Part shown: positions 1-11,813 of the stretch, one piece after another
Position numbering within the stretch: position 1 is the first letter of the stretch
Layout of the letters: each line of letters starts with the position of its first letter
Source of the DNA: Coriaria nepalensis
Lineage: Eukaryota > Streptophyta > Magnoliopsida > Cucurbitales > Coriariaceae
Direction of reading: 5' to 3'
DNA length: 64,000 bases
Assembly (NCBI GenBank): GCA_027186245.1
Contig: CP114495.1
Location: forward strand, 6,339,001-6,403,000
Made by a program: the position numbers and the translations under genes
The notes under the pieces: model-generated
Seen by the model: only the letters and a program-made list of their open reading frames with translations
What the model was told of the DNA's origin: nothing
Databases searched by the model: none

Positions 1-603
1 AGTCCTCAATTCTTCAGAATGAGAATATTAGCTAGTAGTCTAGAATGAGACCACTGTGACCACTGACTGGTATCAACTACTCAAATAAGTAGGAAGTAGA
101 AAGTACAGAGACAACTTCCAAATGAAGATACACAAACAAGAACTGCTTATCAAAGGAGTATTTCACCAGGAATCCTGATCAAAAAAGGAATGAATTAGAT
201 AGTCTAGTAAGTCGTAAGGGGGCTTTCTGGTGATTTGTTATTGCCTACAGAGCTTAATCACAATTCGCAACTACCCTTTAATACAAGGGAAACAAATTAA
301 ACTGATCTTTAAATAAAAATCATAAGTAGAAAACTAATATTTCTTACCATCCATTGGTGTATATAAGTACATTATGGCCGGATTAGGGGATGCAGGAGTG
401 GAACTCATTTTCAACATCAGATGGACCCCATGATCAAGTAAGTAGAGGTTCATGTTTCAGGATTCGCCTGAAAATGTCAAATTAGAGGTCAAACCTGGTT
501 GTCAGAGAGCAGTACATCTAAAACATCTGGTGTCTCATCTTGGACCTTCAAATCGAATAGTTCATATAAAACCATCTGGTTGTCAAGGGAAATTATCTAG
601 ACA
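1..603. other. 3' flank of the PPR gene, no gene seen
   Basis: No coding signal was recognised on either strand. The stretch is AT-rich and lies downstream of the minus-strand PPR stop codon, so the part nearest 603 is probably its 3' UTR. No transposon terminus or RNA gene was seen. Confidence 0.5.
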
Positions 604-3144
604 TCAATCATAACCGTTCACCCCAACCACAGAAGATAAAGTGGACATCCACGTCAACAAAGCATTTTGAGCATCCTTCTTAGCCATCACTTCCAAATTA
701 CTCACACCCTGTTTAGAAACTCCGCATTTTACCAAAACAACCCCAAGTAATTTGAATGTACAATCATCAGGCTCAATACTGGATCCAATCATCTCTTTAA
801 GAATTCCAATTGCTTCCTTGAATCTGCCATCAATTGCATACAGTCCAAGCACATTATTGTAACTCAACAAATCTTTCAAAAGACTCAATTCTCTCATCTC
901 TCTAGCAATACAAATAGCTTCTGAAAACCTTCCGATTTTCTTGTACAAGCACAGCATCATTGCATAGGTAAACTCATTAGCTTCCTTTTTACTCTTCAAG
1001 CTCTCAAATATCTCCTCTGCTTCCAGAACCATAGACCTTTCGCTGTACAGATCAATCATACAATTCGAAGAGTAAATATCTGGACCATCATTAGATAACT
1101 TGAGCAAATCATATGTTTCTTGTGCTTCTTTCAAGTAGCCTACTTTGGTGTAAAGCTTTATCAAGGAGTTGTATATAACCGTATTTCCAGGCAAACCTGC
1201 CTTTCTCATTGCATTTACATAGCCTATCGCTTTTTTAACACTTCCACTATCAGCAAATGCATTAATCAACACCCCATAAACTATCACATCTGGGTTCATT
1301 CCAAATGAAATCATCTCATTATATAAACACTCCACCATTTCCAAATTGCCTAGTTTTGCAAAGCTTGAAATCACCACGGAGTAAGGAATGCAGTCATTTA
1401 TGAGACCCGCATCTTGCATCTTCTTCAGATAGAGATTCGCCTGGTGTGCCATGTCAGCACTGGATAAAATTTGTATAAGAGAGCTATAAGTGCATTTATC
1501 CGGAACCACACCATCATTCTCCATACTATCAAACAAATTGCAAGCTTTATCATAGTACTTTACTACCCCGTAAGCTTTAATCATCACATTGCACTCAAGA
1601 ACAGTTAGGTTCTTCTCTTCTTGGCAGCAAATGAAAACTTTCTCCGCTTCTAATATCCACCCACGTTCACCATATGCATCTATATTTGCAGAATAACACT
1701 CAGAGCTCATATTTCCTAGAGAATGAAACCTTCTAAACCATATCCATGACTTTTCGATCAATCCTGCTTCTATATACATTCTAGTCAGAGAAGATTGGGT
1801 GAATTCATCAATCTCAAGTCCCCTTTCATCCATTTCTAAGACAAGTTCTTCTGCCTCTTGAACCATATGCCTTATGGAGTAAGCATACAAGAGTGTCCGA
1901 TAACTTACAGTATCCGGCTTAAGGCGAGCCCTTTTCATCTTTCTGAAATAGTTTGTGGCCATGTTTATATCATCATGCTTCGTATGGAGAGAGATTAGAA
2001 TGTTATATGTTCTTGTGTCGGGATAACATCTCATCTCCTCCATCTTTTTCATTAGAGAAGCGACTTCTTTCAACTGGCCTTGATTTCCACAGATGTGAAT
2101 CATTGTATTGAATGTCACAGTTGTTGGAGCAACCCCTTCTTTAAGCATTTTTGCAAAAGTTCTAGATGCTTCTAGAAGCTTCCCAGCTTTTCCATAAGTG
2201 TCGATCAGTGTATTATAGGTATGTGAACTTAAAGTAGTATGAGAATTCAACGATCTTTTTGATATAGGGTTAGATGTTGTGTTCATGCCTTGATACTTCA
2301 CCGATTTACTAGACGACCATTTCTTGAAGAAATTCTCGGCTTTTTGAAACTCTCCAGCTTTCTTGTACAATTGAACCACAATCCCCATAGTAACTTCATC
2401 CGGTTCCATTCCATTCTCGTTCATCCTTTCAAGCCAAAATAGTGAATCTTCTTTAAGCCCACCTTTACTATAAACATCAATTAACGTTCCATAAGTTGAA
2501 TTTATTGGAGAAATTCCTCTAACATTCATTTCATCCCACAAGCTTTGAACTAAACTCCATTCCCGGGCCTTTCCGAGAATCCGAAGCATTATGTTGTAAT
2601 GGATCACATTCAACTCACACCAACCTTTGACCTTAAACCACTCGAAAATCTGCAAAGCTCTCTCCCAATTAGACTGCTCTTTCAAAATTATACTCCTTTC
2701 TTTATTATTTAACCTTTCCTCCCACGGACGTAGTGCCTCATCCAAGTCCTCAAATTCATCCAATGCCTTCAATATCGCAGGAATGCATCCGCCATATGAG
2801 ACCCTTTTTGGCGAACACTTGGTGGGCACTTTCTTCACCAAGCAATTTCCATTCCCCTTCTTCAACCCAATCCCTAAATTTCTCTCCTTAGTATATGTAT
2901 GCTTCACAAAACCTGGTTTGCCAACAGCAGACTCATGAACAAGAGGTCCACTTCTATGAACTGCACCAGCCCTTTTGAACTCACTTTTGGGCACTGCTTC
3001 CGCCGCGCCTCTGCCATCCTTGGGTTTCTTCGGATCGGCGGTAGTATTTTCTGGCGGGGCAAAAGAGGTTCCTATACTTGGTGAGGTCTTTGCTGAAGCT
3101 AGTACGTGGAAGCGGTGAGTATCTAAATTCTGTAGGTTCAACAT
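604..3144 (-). CDS. P-class pentatricopeptide repeat protein, At3g23020-like
   Basis: Single open frame of 846 residues without introns, as is usual for plant PPR genes. Residues 1 to about 175 are a basic, Ser/Pro-rich leader of the kind that targets plastids or mitochondria. From about residue 180 (HYNIMLRILGKAREW) to about 820 there are tandem 35-residue PPR motifs, for example TYGTLIDVYSKGG, TYNTLIDTYGKAGK and VSYRTLLYAYS. No E, DYW or SMR domain follows, so this is P class. Family members bind single-stranded organelle RNA and act in its stabilisation, splicing or translation. Length and N-terminal layout resemble Arabidopsis At3g23020, which has no firmly known target. The start at 3144 is the first Met of the frame. 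The RNA target cannot be read here. Confidence 0.93.
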   Translation of the reverse strand: MLNLQNLDTHRFHVLASAKTSPSIGTSFAPPENTTADPKKPKDGRGAAEAVPKSEFKRAGAVHRSGPLVHESAVGKPGFVKHTYTKERNLGIGLKKGNGNCLVKKVPTKCSPKRVSYGGCIPAILKALDEFEDLDEALRPWEERLNNKERSIILKEQSNWERALQIFEWFKVKGWCELNVIHYNIMLRILGKAREWSLVQSLWDEMNVRGISPINSTYGTLIDVYSKGGLKEDSLFWLERMNENGMEPDEVTMGIVVQLYKKAGEFQKAENFFKKWSSSKSVKYQGMNTTSNPISKRSLNSHTTLSSHTYNTLIDTYGKAGKLLEASRTFAKMLKEGVAPTTVTFNTMIHICGNQGQLKEVASLMKKMEEMRCYPDTRTYNILISLHTKHDDINMATNYFRKMKRARLKPDTVSYRTLLYAYSIRHMVQEAEELVLEMDERGLEIDEFTQSSLTRMYIEAGLIEKSWIWFRRFHSLGNMSSECYSANIDAYGERGWILEAEKVFICCQEEKNLTVLECNVMIKAYGVVKYYDKACNLFDSMENDGVVPDKCTYSSLIQILSSADMAHQANLYLKKMQDAGLINDCIPYSVVISSFAKLGNLEMVECLYNEMISFGMNPDVIVYGVLINAFADSGSVKKAIGYVNAMRKAGLPGNTVIYNSLIKLYTKVGYLKEAQETYDLLKLSNDGPDIYSSNCMIDLYSERSMVLEAEEIFESLKSKKEANEFTYAMMLCLYKKIGRFSEAICIAREMRELSLLKDLLSYNNVLGLYAIDGRFKEAIGILKEMIGSSIEPDDCTFKLLGVVLVKCGVSKQGVSNLEVMAKKDAQNALLTWMSTLSSVVGVNGYD

Positions 3145-3510
3145 GTTTGCAGAGATAGGTATGGAGTAGAATCTGTGAAGAGTGAAGAAAATCGGGAGAG
3201 AGATGGAATTTCAGTGAATTTGCTTGCTATGGGAGAAGTAGAAAATGTAGATAGATAGAACAGAGCCAGAGAGAGTTTTTAGATTGTCGAAGGGTTTACG
3301 CGAGGAAGATGACAAGGGTGGGCTTTGTCGGGAAAGAAAAACGAAATGTTGCGCCGGGTCGACGGTAATCGGGTAATCAACATGTTCTTGAGTCTGACTT
3401 GAGTCCGCTCTAGTAAAACTTGTTTAAGATAATTAACAGCTCTTGCTTTAAATTTAAGGAATATACATTAAAAAAAATATCTAATTCATATTTTTCTCAT
3501 GAACAATACC
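3145..3510. other. 5' flank of the PPR gene
   Basis: Upstream region of the minus-strand PPR gene, between its ATG and the first transposon terminus. It contains purine-rich stretches near the start codon, consistent with a 5' UTR. No clear TATA box or other defined site was recognised. Confidence 0.4.
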
Positions 3511-3621
3511 TAAGGTTGTGCAAAAACTGGTTTTGGTGAAAATCAAACTGAAACCGATTGCAATCAACTTTTGCACCGAAGTTGGAAACCGATCGGTTTC
3601 CATATTGCCACCGACTGTAAC

Positions 3622-3658
3622 CACACTGATCTAGAATCGGTCGATTCTAGTCAGTGTG
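3622..3658. repeat. imperfect palindrome in the hAT subterminal region
   Basis: CACACTGATCTAGAATCG is followed after one base by CGATTCTAGTCAGTGTG. The arms pair except for a two-base bulge. The site sits about 110 bp inside the left end of the hAT element and may be a relic of its subterminal transposase-binding structure. Confidence 0.7.
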
Positions 3659-4214
3659 ATCTGGTATTCAGTAAACCGAAAGTTGTTAATGTTGTTGTTG
3701 ATTTTTTTTTCTATAGTTTTTTTTTTGGTATTATGTCACATATATTAAGATTTATAAACATATATTATGATGTATATTATTATTACATAATTTTGTAAGG
3801 TTATTTTCATATATAATAAATAATATCATATTTATAGACAAAAATTCGGACATTATAACCACCAGAAAATTTATTTTACCAGAATTCTATAATCAAAAGT
3901 TCACAACATTCAAATCTAAATTAAATTTATAACCCTCAAATGCTAAAATATACAACAAAGTCAAATTATAAGTGTCATTGTGTCAACACTACAAGGCACA
4001 AAAGCCTATAACATCTAAATTTCAAATATCCAACATAACTTTATAATGGAGCTCTCCACAATATTTTTAGTTTTGGGTAATGGAGCTCTCCGCATCTGAT
4101 GCTCCTCTTAATGGATCTATAAAATTTCAAATATTAGGTTAAATAAATATAACTGGAAATAATATATGACAAAGTTAAAAAACTAAAAAACTAAAATTGA
4201 AAAGAATGTATCGT

Positions 4215-6410
4215 CTTCTTTCTTGAAGCCTTTTAGGATATCCATAACACTAGCAATAGAGAATGACAAACCCGTAATCCAACTCTACACACACACAAAC
4301 GCCTCAACAGTTACCGGCTTAAGTTTGTTGCGAAAGTCATTGAGTGTACGATCACTTGAACTAAATATGGATTCTAAAATAACTATAGAAGCTGTAATAA
4401 CAATAATATCTCAAGTAATCTGTGCTAGTGTCAAGTACTTATATTCATTCAACTTACATCACCCTAGGATATCGAAGCCCGAAAAATTTGAAATACGACT
4501 ATCCTTATCCAAGTATTGCTCCACCTCTGTGCATGTCGAATATCATCACTGGATCATGACAAACCCTCAAAGGAGTCCACCTTTGGGTCCCCGACATTAG
4601 TAATATCTAGAGGCAAAGACGGTATAGAGACTATGGAATGTGAAGTCTGTGATTGTGGCTGTGCATGAGACAAAGATGAATATAGATTATATAAATGCTT
4701 GAACATCTCCCACGTATCTCTTATAATTGAATTGGCTTGTGCCTATGACTCGCTATCCTCATAAATAATTTCGATGACAAAGACCCCACCATCTTGCTTC
4801 TAGGATCCAACATCATTGCCACACAAGTCAGTACATTTGTAAACTCCAAATTTTGACCAATACTTCATAATATTTTGCAGCATCGACTTTGCCACTTTAA
4901 AGAAATGAGGTTGTTCGCTACATGTCGCATTTTTAACCAACTTAGTGATAAAAAACATGTGCTGACAATAAATGTGGATACTTGGATATCTAATACCGGA
5001 CAACTTCTCAATTACCACCAAGAAGGGCTTTAGAAATGATACATACCCTTCTGCCACTTCTTAATTAGTCTCTCTAGGAATGGTTGGGAAGTTCCTTTCC
5101 TCCCTATTCATCCTAGATTAATTTAAGAAGGTAATCCTTAGCTCTAACAAAATGGGACACCTAAAAGTTTATAGTTTATGTAAATAGGAATGCAAATACC
5201 TTGCAATTGCCTTCCGAAGCGGATAAGCCTTATGAAGCATGAGGTACATGAAGTTCCATCCAGTAAGCGTATCCGTCCATAACTTCGTGTCAAAAGTAAG
5301 ATATTCCTTTTCACAACATATACTGAAGGTTTTTGCACATGCCAGTGATATTCGAATATATTTTACAACTTTTCGAATCTTATTAATCATCTTGGTATAT
5401 GGTGACAAACCATCCTTCATGGCAAGGTTTATAATATGATAAGCACATCTATCATTATATAAGAAAGAACATCAAATTGCGTAGAAAAATTAGACTAACA
5501 ATCTAATATAAAAAGGATTAAACACCTAACACATACCTGAAATGTAGAATTTCCCTTCAAGTGGCAACTGCGTATTCGAAAGTGCGTGTTTCAAGTAATC
5601 AATGCCTATATCATTTGTTGATGTATTGTCCACACTTATACATCTAATTACACCTATGGCCATGTCACTACTATTGTCTTCTAACATTTGCCAATCGTCG
5701 CATCTTTATAGTCTTCTATAGGCTTAAAATAAATCATTTTTATGCATAAACCACAATTCATCAATGTAATGAGTTGTGACGCACATATAATTCACGTTCT
5801 GCACCGATATTATGTATCAATGGTGAAGGAGACCGAACTAGTTAACTTCTGAAAAGCCCTTCTCATCTTCACTTTGTCCATTCGAAACATTGTTATATCA
5901 TCATGTGCAACCATAAAACGTGATGGTACCTAGACATATGGATTCACCAAGTAATACATCTCCTTGAACAAATGGTGTGCAACTAGGTTAAAAGACTGCT
6001 TCATCACAATCACCCACCACACAATGCCAGCTCAAATGGTGATGGGATCAGACCTAAACATAAGTGTTTCAATATGTGAATTAAATAAAATTAATTACCA
6101 CTTACCTTAATAAAGTTAAGATTTAAGATTAAATTAAATTACATGTAGTTGACAAACACATTACTTCCATCGTCATTTTTCTTAGTCGTTAGGTGGTTAT
6201 TGATCGCTTCACTTTGTAAAATACACTGATACTTAGTCAAGTGGTGATTCATTTGTGCGGTCCCCAGACTTGGCACTCATATATGAAGCGGAAATTGAAC
6301 AATGTTGACAAAATACATGTCCTTTATCTTGATCCCATTTGAAAGTTTTCCATATTACTCATTTTTTGTTGCTTGTTATAAATCACATGACTTGGATTTT
6401 AGAGTATCAT
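4215..6410 (-). pseudogene. hAT transposase pseudogene
   Basis: Minus-strand pieces match plant hAT transposases across several frames. 6410-6220 reads like a BED zinc finger (KWDQDKGHVFCQHC, then TNHLTKYQC after a shift). 5420-5169 reads IRKVVKYIRIS and TGWNFMYLMLHKA, equivalent to the family's IRESVKYVRAS and TRWNSTYLML. 5057-4800 reads FLKPFLVVIEKLSG, the hAT-like RNase-H region (DUF4413). 4530-4215 carries the dimerisation region with the equivalents of ARDIL and FSSSDRTLNDFRNKL. Stops and frameshifts interrupt every part, so no active transposase is made. Confidence 0.85.
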
Positions 6411-8569
6411 TTTCTTACTTGTTGTACCTGGTCCTACAGTAAGATTACTACCATGAGTATCCTTACAATCGTGGCTTGAAGGTATCAATGACCTAGTACT
6501 ATCGTTACTGTCAACTTCATTTATTCTCACTAAAAGAAAACAACAACAAAGCTAAGCCCAAATTTTGTATAATCATACTACAACACGTCACTTGAATAAA
6601 TTAGCATTGTTGCAACACCCTGACCCTCACATTTCAGCATCTAATAGCCTATATCCTTCAATTTTTGCATCAAATCTCACGCTGATAACCTATTATTTTC
6701 TCGAAAAAGAATAAATTATTTTCAATATTCAAAATTTCATCATTTAATCTCATGTATCCTTCAATCTTTTCATTAAATCAATATATCTCACCCCAATGAC
6801 CGACTCTTTCCTAAAAAAAAATAAATGAATCTACCATATTCTTTTGTGAAGGCTAAGCCAAATCTAACTAGATGAAAGTTGTACTTTTTGTAATATTCAT
6901 TATGCTAAATGTTTTGTATGTTGAAAATCCACGATAATGAAGGCATCAACTTTAAAAAATGAGATAGAATGAGAGAGTCACACTTACGGGCGGCGACGGC
7001 ATTCACACCAGGTGGGTCATGCGCAACGACGACTTTCAAAGATGGTGGGTCACTACTCATGGGCGGCTTTCAAAGATGGTGGGTCATGGATGGCGGTGGG
7101 TCACGACTCACAGGCGGTAGCCTTTGGAGATGGAAGAAGATGGTGTAGGGAGTAGAGTTATGAGTTTGAGTTTGTAGAGAGATAGAGAGAAAAAACAATG
7201 GTGGAGATTTGGAGCGAGTGTCTGATGGTGGAAAAATAAATAATAATAACTTGATATTACTTTAATTTAATTAATTTTTTAATTGAAAAAGCCGATTTTC
7301 GATTACCGACGGGTCACAAGACCACCAATCGGTAAACCAACTATGTAGTGGCCAGCGCTGTTTGGACCGTTACATATCTAACTTGTTCCTCTTGAAATCA
7401 GAATAATTTTTTTTCTTCTTTTATCCCCCTAAGGACTTAGTTCAACGAGTTTGTTTTTTGAACTTTTCTTTAAAAAAGAATTTCTTACTTCATTGCAAGA
7501 TCTTTCATATAGAGGAAAATAGGTCTAGCATACTATTATTTATTGTGCACATGTCGCCTATGAACTCTTAAAACACTTCTAAATAGTTCTCAAATTATTG
7601 TCCAAATCTTTGCATTGCACAAACTATTTATGACTATTACCTTTTACAATTTCAAAGCAGAAGTTTATAGCGTTGCTTCAATCTTAGTACCACTACCGCC
7701 TCCGCCATCATCACACTTCCTTGGCAACCATGTCAGGGTAACTAAATTATTTACTTACCTTTACTACCTATAATATGGGATATAAGACGTGAGCTTTCGC
7801 TCAGCAAGTACAAATATATCTCACAAATTAGTTGTGAATGCATGTGATGTACGAGGCATGTAACATATGATAATATTAAACTCATACTCTTCATAATGAT
7901 TACTACATGCATCTTTCTTAATCTTTCTTATCATTTCTTGTTTTTTTCTTTTAGTAGGCCCTGTGCATGTACCAACTGAGTGCTCGACCAATAGAAAACC
8001 GGATGATCGACCTAATCTGAACTTAACTATGGTCTTTTCGATTTCATACCTCGTGCATGCATCATTATAATTCCTTCTTCATTAGGCCTCACACCCTTCC
8101 TTCGAGGGTTGGTATGACACATCTTACTTTATCTCCTTTCTTTCTATCTCATGCACCTCATAATTTCTCAATATGAAATGTGAGGTAAATTAGCATGATA
8201 CTTATGAGTGCATATGTTGTTTAAGAATTTCTATAACAATGACTATAACAATTTTAGCACTCATTAAAATCAATCATTTCATGACTATTAATCAATTCAT
8301 ATATGAGCAACCATGCAATCATTAAAACACAACTCATCGCATTTCTAAAAATGACTTCCATGATGTAGGTAAGATTTGTACTTACTAGGATTCCAAGCTT
8401 TCCTTTTGGGATTGTGTTAGTTCACGAACACCGAGTCCGTTGTTTGCCTATATAATTAAGAAATTAACTTAGTTTAATAAAAGCATAAATTTCTATAAGC
8501 TTTTAGGTTTAGTTGGTTTGTTTCACTAATAATTTCTCATTTATTTCTTTTTAGGAATCTAGTTCTAGC

Positions 8570-8990
8570 TCTTTTCTTCCTTCCCAGACCGAGACTTGAT
8601 ATAACATTTCTTAGTCAGAGTTCTCAATCCAAACCGAGACCTAATATAATGCCTCTTGGTCTGAGTTCCCAATCCAAATCGAGACCTAACATAATGTCTC
8701 TCGGTACTAGTTCCTGATCCTTATTAAGACCTAATGTAACGTCTCTCGATTTGAGTTCTCAATCCAAACCGAGGACTCTTTCTTCCTTCTAAGACCGAGA
8801 CTTAATATAATGTCTCTCGGTCTGAGTTCTCGATCCAGACTGAGCACTTTTTCTTTCTTCTTAGACTAACACCTAATATAACATTTCTCGGTCTAAGTTC
8901 TCGATCCAGATCGATGACTTTTTCTTTCTTCCCAGACCGAAACCTAATATAATGTCTCTTGGTCTAAGTTCTTGGTCCTGACCATTTCTT
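8570..8990. repeat. hairpin tandem array, block 1 (seven units)
   Basis: Units share the core AGACCGAGAC-CTAATATAATG-TCTCTCGGTCT, in which AGACCGAGA and TCTCGGTCT are reverse complements. The CTAATATA core recurs at about 8595, 8641, 8686, 8731, 8801, 8873 and 8944. The first four units are about 45 bp apart and the last three about 71 bp apart. The longer unit adds a pyrimidine-rich spacer ending in TTTCTTTCTTCC. Confidence 0.9.
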
Positions 8991-9530
8991 CCTATTTGGA
9001 TTTTCTATTTTGTTTAATTTTCTTCTTAGATTACAACTTAAACTCAACAACCTCCATTAATCATACTCAACCTGAATATTCTACTTATCAGCTTCATATT
9101 CTTATAAACCTTCTACTATTACGAAATTTCTTAGCAGTTATTATAGCATATGCTAATGCATGATGTAAGTAACTCATGTCTAGAACTTAAGAAGGTAGAG
9201 GTTAAATACTTACTTAGTTTTTAACTGGCTTGTCACACTTGTCCCTTGATTATAATCTAGCTTAATCACCTGATTTGTTGCTAAAGAGGAGCAATGAACC
9301 AACGAGAGAGAGAGGAAGCGTACTTTCTTATTGAAAGAGATGAGTGTCTACTGTAACTAATATTTACACGATCCCATTCAAAATGGGTAATACTCTTAAT
9401 AGTTTAGCTTTGAAACATGGCGTTCTTAGGTTGACCGTGTTTTTAACCAAAGCAAGAGGTGTAATTTCATTAAAAGAAAACTGCTGCATAATCGTTGCTA
9501 GTGAAGCGGTGGCGATTTCACTATTGATAC

Positions 9531-9536
<6 letters not shown>

Positions 9537-9576
<40 letters not shown>
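9537..9576. repeat. (TA)n followed by a T run
   Basis: A run of alternating TA of about 24 bp is followed by about 16 consecutive T. It is a simple microsatellite inside the interval that splits the two hairpin-repeat blocks. Confidence 0.9.
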
Positions 9577-9609
9577 CTATTTATGTAGGATGTCAAAGTA
9601 CCTCTGGAT

Positions 9610-10130
9610 CAAGTGCTTTTCCTTCCCCAACCGAGACCTAATATAATGTCTCTTGATCTGAGTTCCCGATCTAGTACGAGAACTTTTTCTTCCCTCCTAG
9701 ACCGAGACCAAATATAACATCTATGGGTTCCCGATCCAGAGTGAGGACCCTTTCTTCCTTCTCAGAACGAGACCTAATATAATGTCTCTCGAGGTCTCGG
9801 TCTGAGTTCCCGATCCAGACCAAGGGCTTTTCTTCTCCCTAGACTGAGACCTAATATAATGTCTCTCGGTTTGAGTTCCCAGTCCATACCCAGGGATTTT
9901 CTTTTTCACAGACCGAGACCTAATATAATGACTCTCAGTCTGAGTTCCCTGTCCAATTTGAGGGCTTTTTCTTTCTTCCTAGACCGAGAACTAATATATT
10001 GTATCACAATCTAAGTTTCTGATTTTGACCAAGGATTCTTACTTCCTTTCTAGACCGAGACTTAATATATTGTCTCTCGATCTGAGTTCCTGGTCCAGAC
10101 CAAGTTCTCGGTTCAGAAGGAAAGACACAT
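9610..10130. repeat. hairpin tandem array, block 2 (seven units)
   Basis: Same unit as block 1, with the CTAATATA core at about 9638, 9709, 9774, 9851, 9920, 9991 and 10061, giving a period near 71 bp. The units are AGACCGAGAC, CTAATATAATG, TCTCTCGGTCTGAG, TTCCCGATCCAGACC, then a pyrimidine spacer. One unit near 9785 has an internal duplication of the right hairpin arm. Minus-strand frames through the array are an accident of the repeat and not genes. Confidence 0.9.
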
Positions 10131-10285
10131 GATTGAGTTCATATATAAACATACTTTAGATACTTGTGGATTTTACTGTATTTGTATATATGTATATATA
10201 TACTCTCTTTTTTTTCCCAAGGACACTATTTCTATAATTTATTTTCCCATTAACTATAAATTGTTAGAAATTCGAGGGGTTTACA

Positions 10286-10320
10286 TGCTCCCCTCCTTAC
10301 AAAAATTTCGTCCTCGAAAT
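10286..10320 (-). other. polypurine tract of the Tekay-type element
   Basis: On the minus strand, TTTCGAGGACGAAATTTTT is followed by GTAAGGAGGGGAGCA and then the LTR start TGTAAACCCC. This arrangement is typical of Tekay-type chromoviruses, where the GAGGACGAA stretch precedes the purine primer for plus-strand DNA synthesis. Confidence 0.8.
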
Positions 10321-10489
10321 TTATTAATGTTAAAGCTTCATCTCGATACTTCTTAAATAGTCTGAGATCACTTATAATTTCCTCCATAGTCTTAATAATT
10401 ATTTTTTTATACTAGGAACATCACTTCCAATATTTTCCTTACCCCATAAGGAACATATATCCTATACTACTAGATTATCTCTCCGAAAA

Positions 10490-11410
10490 TTTGGGTCACA
10501 CATGTTACCATTGTCGAGTGCTTTCACTCTAGGATCTTTTTTTTTTTTACTTGGTACTGTAACCATTGTCGAGTCTAGGTGATCGCTATCATATTCTGAT
10601 CATTTATTTTTAGTCTTTTATATACCATCTTATATTCAAGCTATTTCTCTAGGAATTATGTTACACATGCTACCACCGTCAAGTTCTTTCACTGTGGGAC
10701 TTCTTATATGGTACCTTTACCACCGTCGAGTCTAGCGTGATAATTATCATATTATGATAATTTATTTTCAGTATTTTATATATCATCTTACTTTCAAGCT
10801 ATTTCTCCGGGAATTAGGTTACCATGCTACCACCATCGAGTTCTTGCACTCCGGGACTTCTTACATGGCACCCTTTCCACCATCGAGTCTAGCTTGATTA
10901 GTAAGATATTCTAATCATTTATTTTCAGTCTTTTATACATCATCTTACTTTCAATCTATTTATCTGGAAATCAGGTTACCCATGCTACCACTGTCAACTT
11001 CTTTCACTCCGGAACTTCTTACATGGTACTTTACCACCGTCGAGTCTAGCTTGATCATTATCATATTCAGATAATTTATTTTGAGTCTTTTATATATCAT
11101 CTTACTTTCAAGCTATTTCTCCGGGAATTAGGTTACCCATGCTACCACCGTCGAGTTCTTTCACTCTAGGCCTTCTTACATGGTACCCCTACCAATGTCA
11201 AGTCTAGCTTGATCCTCATCATATTGTGATCATTTATTTTTAGTTTTTTTTATACATATTATCTTACTTTCAAGCTATTTCTCTGGGAATTAGGTTACCC
11301 ATGCTACCACCGTTGAGTTCTTTCACTTTAGGACTTAAGAACATGGTATCTTACCACCGTCGAGTCTAGCTTGGACCAATTTTAGATATTATCAATTATT
11401 TATTTTTATT
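10490..11410. repeat. ~158-bp tandem array (about six copies)
   Basis: The phrase CTATTTCTCCGGGAATTAGG recurs at 10641, 10799, 10956, 11113 and 11275 (spacings 158, 157, 157 and 162). Each unit also holds two copies of ACCACCGTCGAGT and an AT-rich palindrome such as ATTATCATATTATGATAAT. The array sits between the integrase pseudogene and the polypurine tract, a place where plant gypsy elements are known to gather tandem repeats. Confidence 0.9.
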
Positions 11411-11813
11411 CTTTTATCTGTGGGGATGAACTCATGATCAATTAGAGAACCGTTAGTTGGACACGTCTAATTGACTGCTATAGGTTCAATCAGATTGAAC
11501 TTGAATTCTAAGTTAAGGGCTTAACCCCTTTTTCTATTTTACTCTTACTGAACTTCTTATATTTGTTTTCTAATTTGCACTTAATAGCAATGAAACAACC
11601 ATTCACACATTTTATGTGTCATAACAATTGTCATAGCCAAACATATTACTCATAACACCGTACATTACATGTCAGCCTATGAGCGCAGTAATTTATATAT
11701 TAATTCCTCGCACATATTATATAATTACCCCTTTGGAATTAAAATAATTATGGGTACTTTTTCTTTATCTCATCTTCTCTTTTCCATGTAACTTCTTCTA
11801 TTTTATGACTTCG

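Larger units (their letters stand above)
3511..7360 (-). mobile_element. decayed Ac-like hAT DNA transposon (ricesleeper/DAYSLEEPER type)
   Basis: Bounded on the left by TAAGGTTGTGCAAAAAC (3511) and on the right by CAGCGCTGGCCACTAC (reverse strand, ending 7360). Both resemble the TAGGGCTGGGCAAAAAC-type ends of plant hAT elements. Both subterminal regions are rich in ACCGA/CCGAT motifs. The interior holds, on the minus strand and in the right order, a BED zinc finger, the hAT RNase-H-like region and the C-terminal dimerisation region, all broken. No matching 8-bp target duplication was found at these proposed ends (ACAATACC against TTTGGACC), so the exact boundaries are uncertain. Confidence 0.75.
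7361..10285 (-). repeat. 3' LTR of the Tekay-type element
   Basis: The LTR begins on the minus strand at 10285 with TGTAAACCCC, directly after a purine tract, as expected for this lineage. It is unusually long because it contains two blocks of hairpin repeats (about 8560-8990 and 9600-10130) separated by about 600 bp of unrelated sequence with a (TA)n/T-run microsatellite near 9537-9576. The far end was not located precisely. Confidence 0.6.

Noticed and set aside
9344..9646. 100-codon plus-strand frame ending in an Ile-Tyr run
   Set aside because: The tail is the (TA)n/T microsatellite, and the front has no recognisable domain.
9721..9909. 62-codon minus-strand frame with repeated GTQTE-like phrases
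   Set aside because: It is the translation of the hairpin tandem array and not a protein.
8570..10130. Regular hairpin repeats resembling a CRISPR array
   Set aside because: The units are contiguous with near-identical spacers, lie in a plant LTR, and no cas genes are present.
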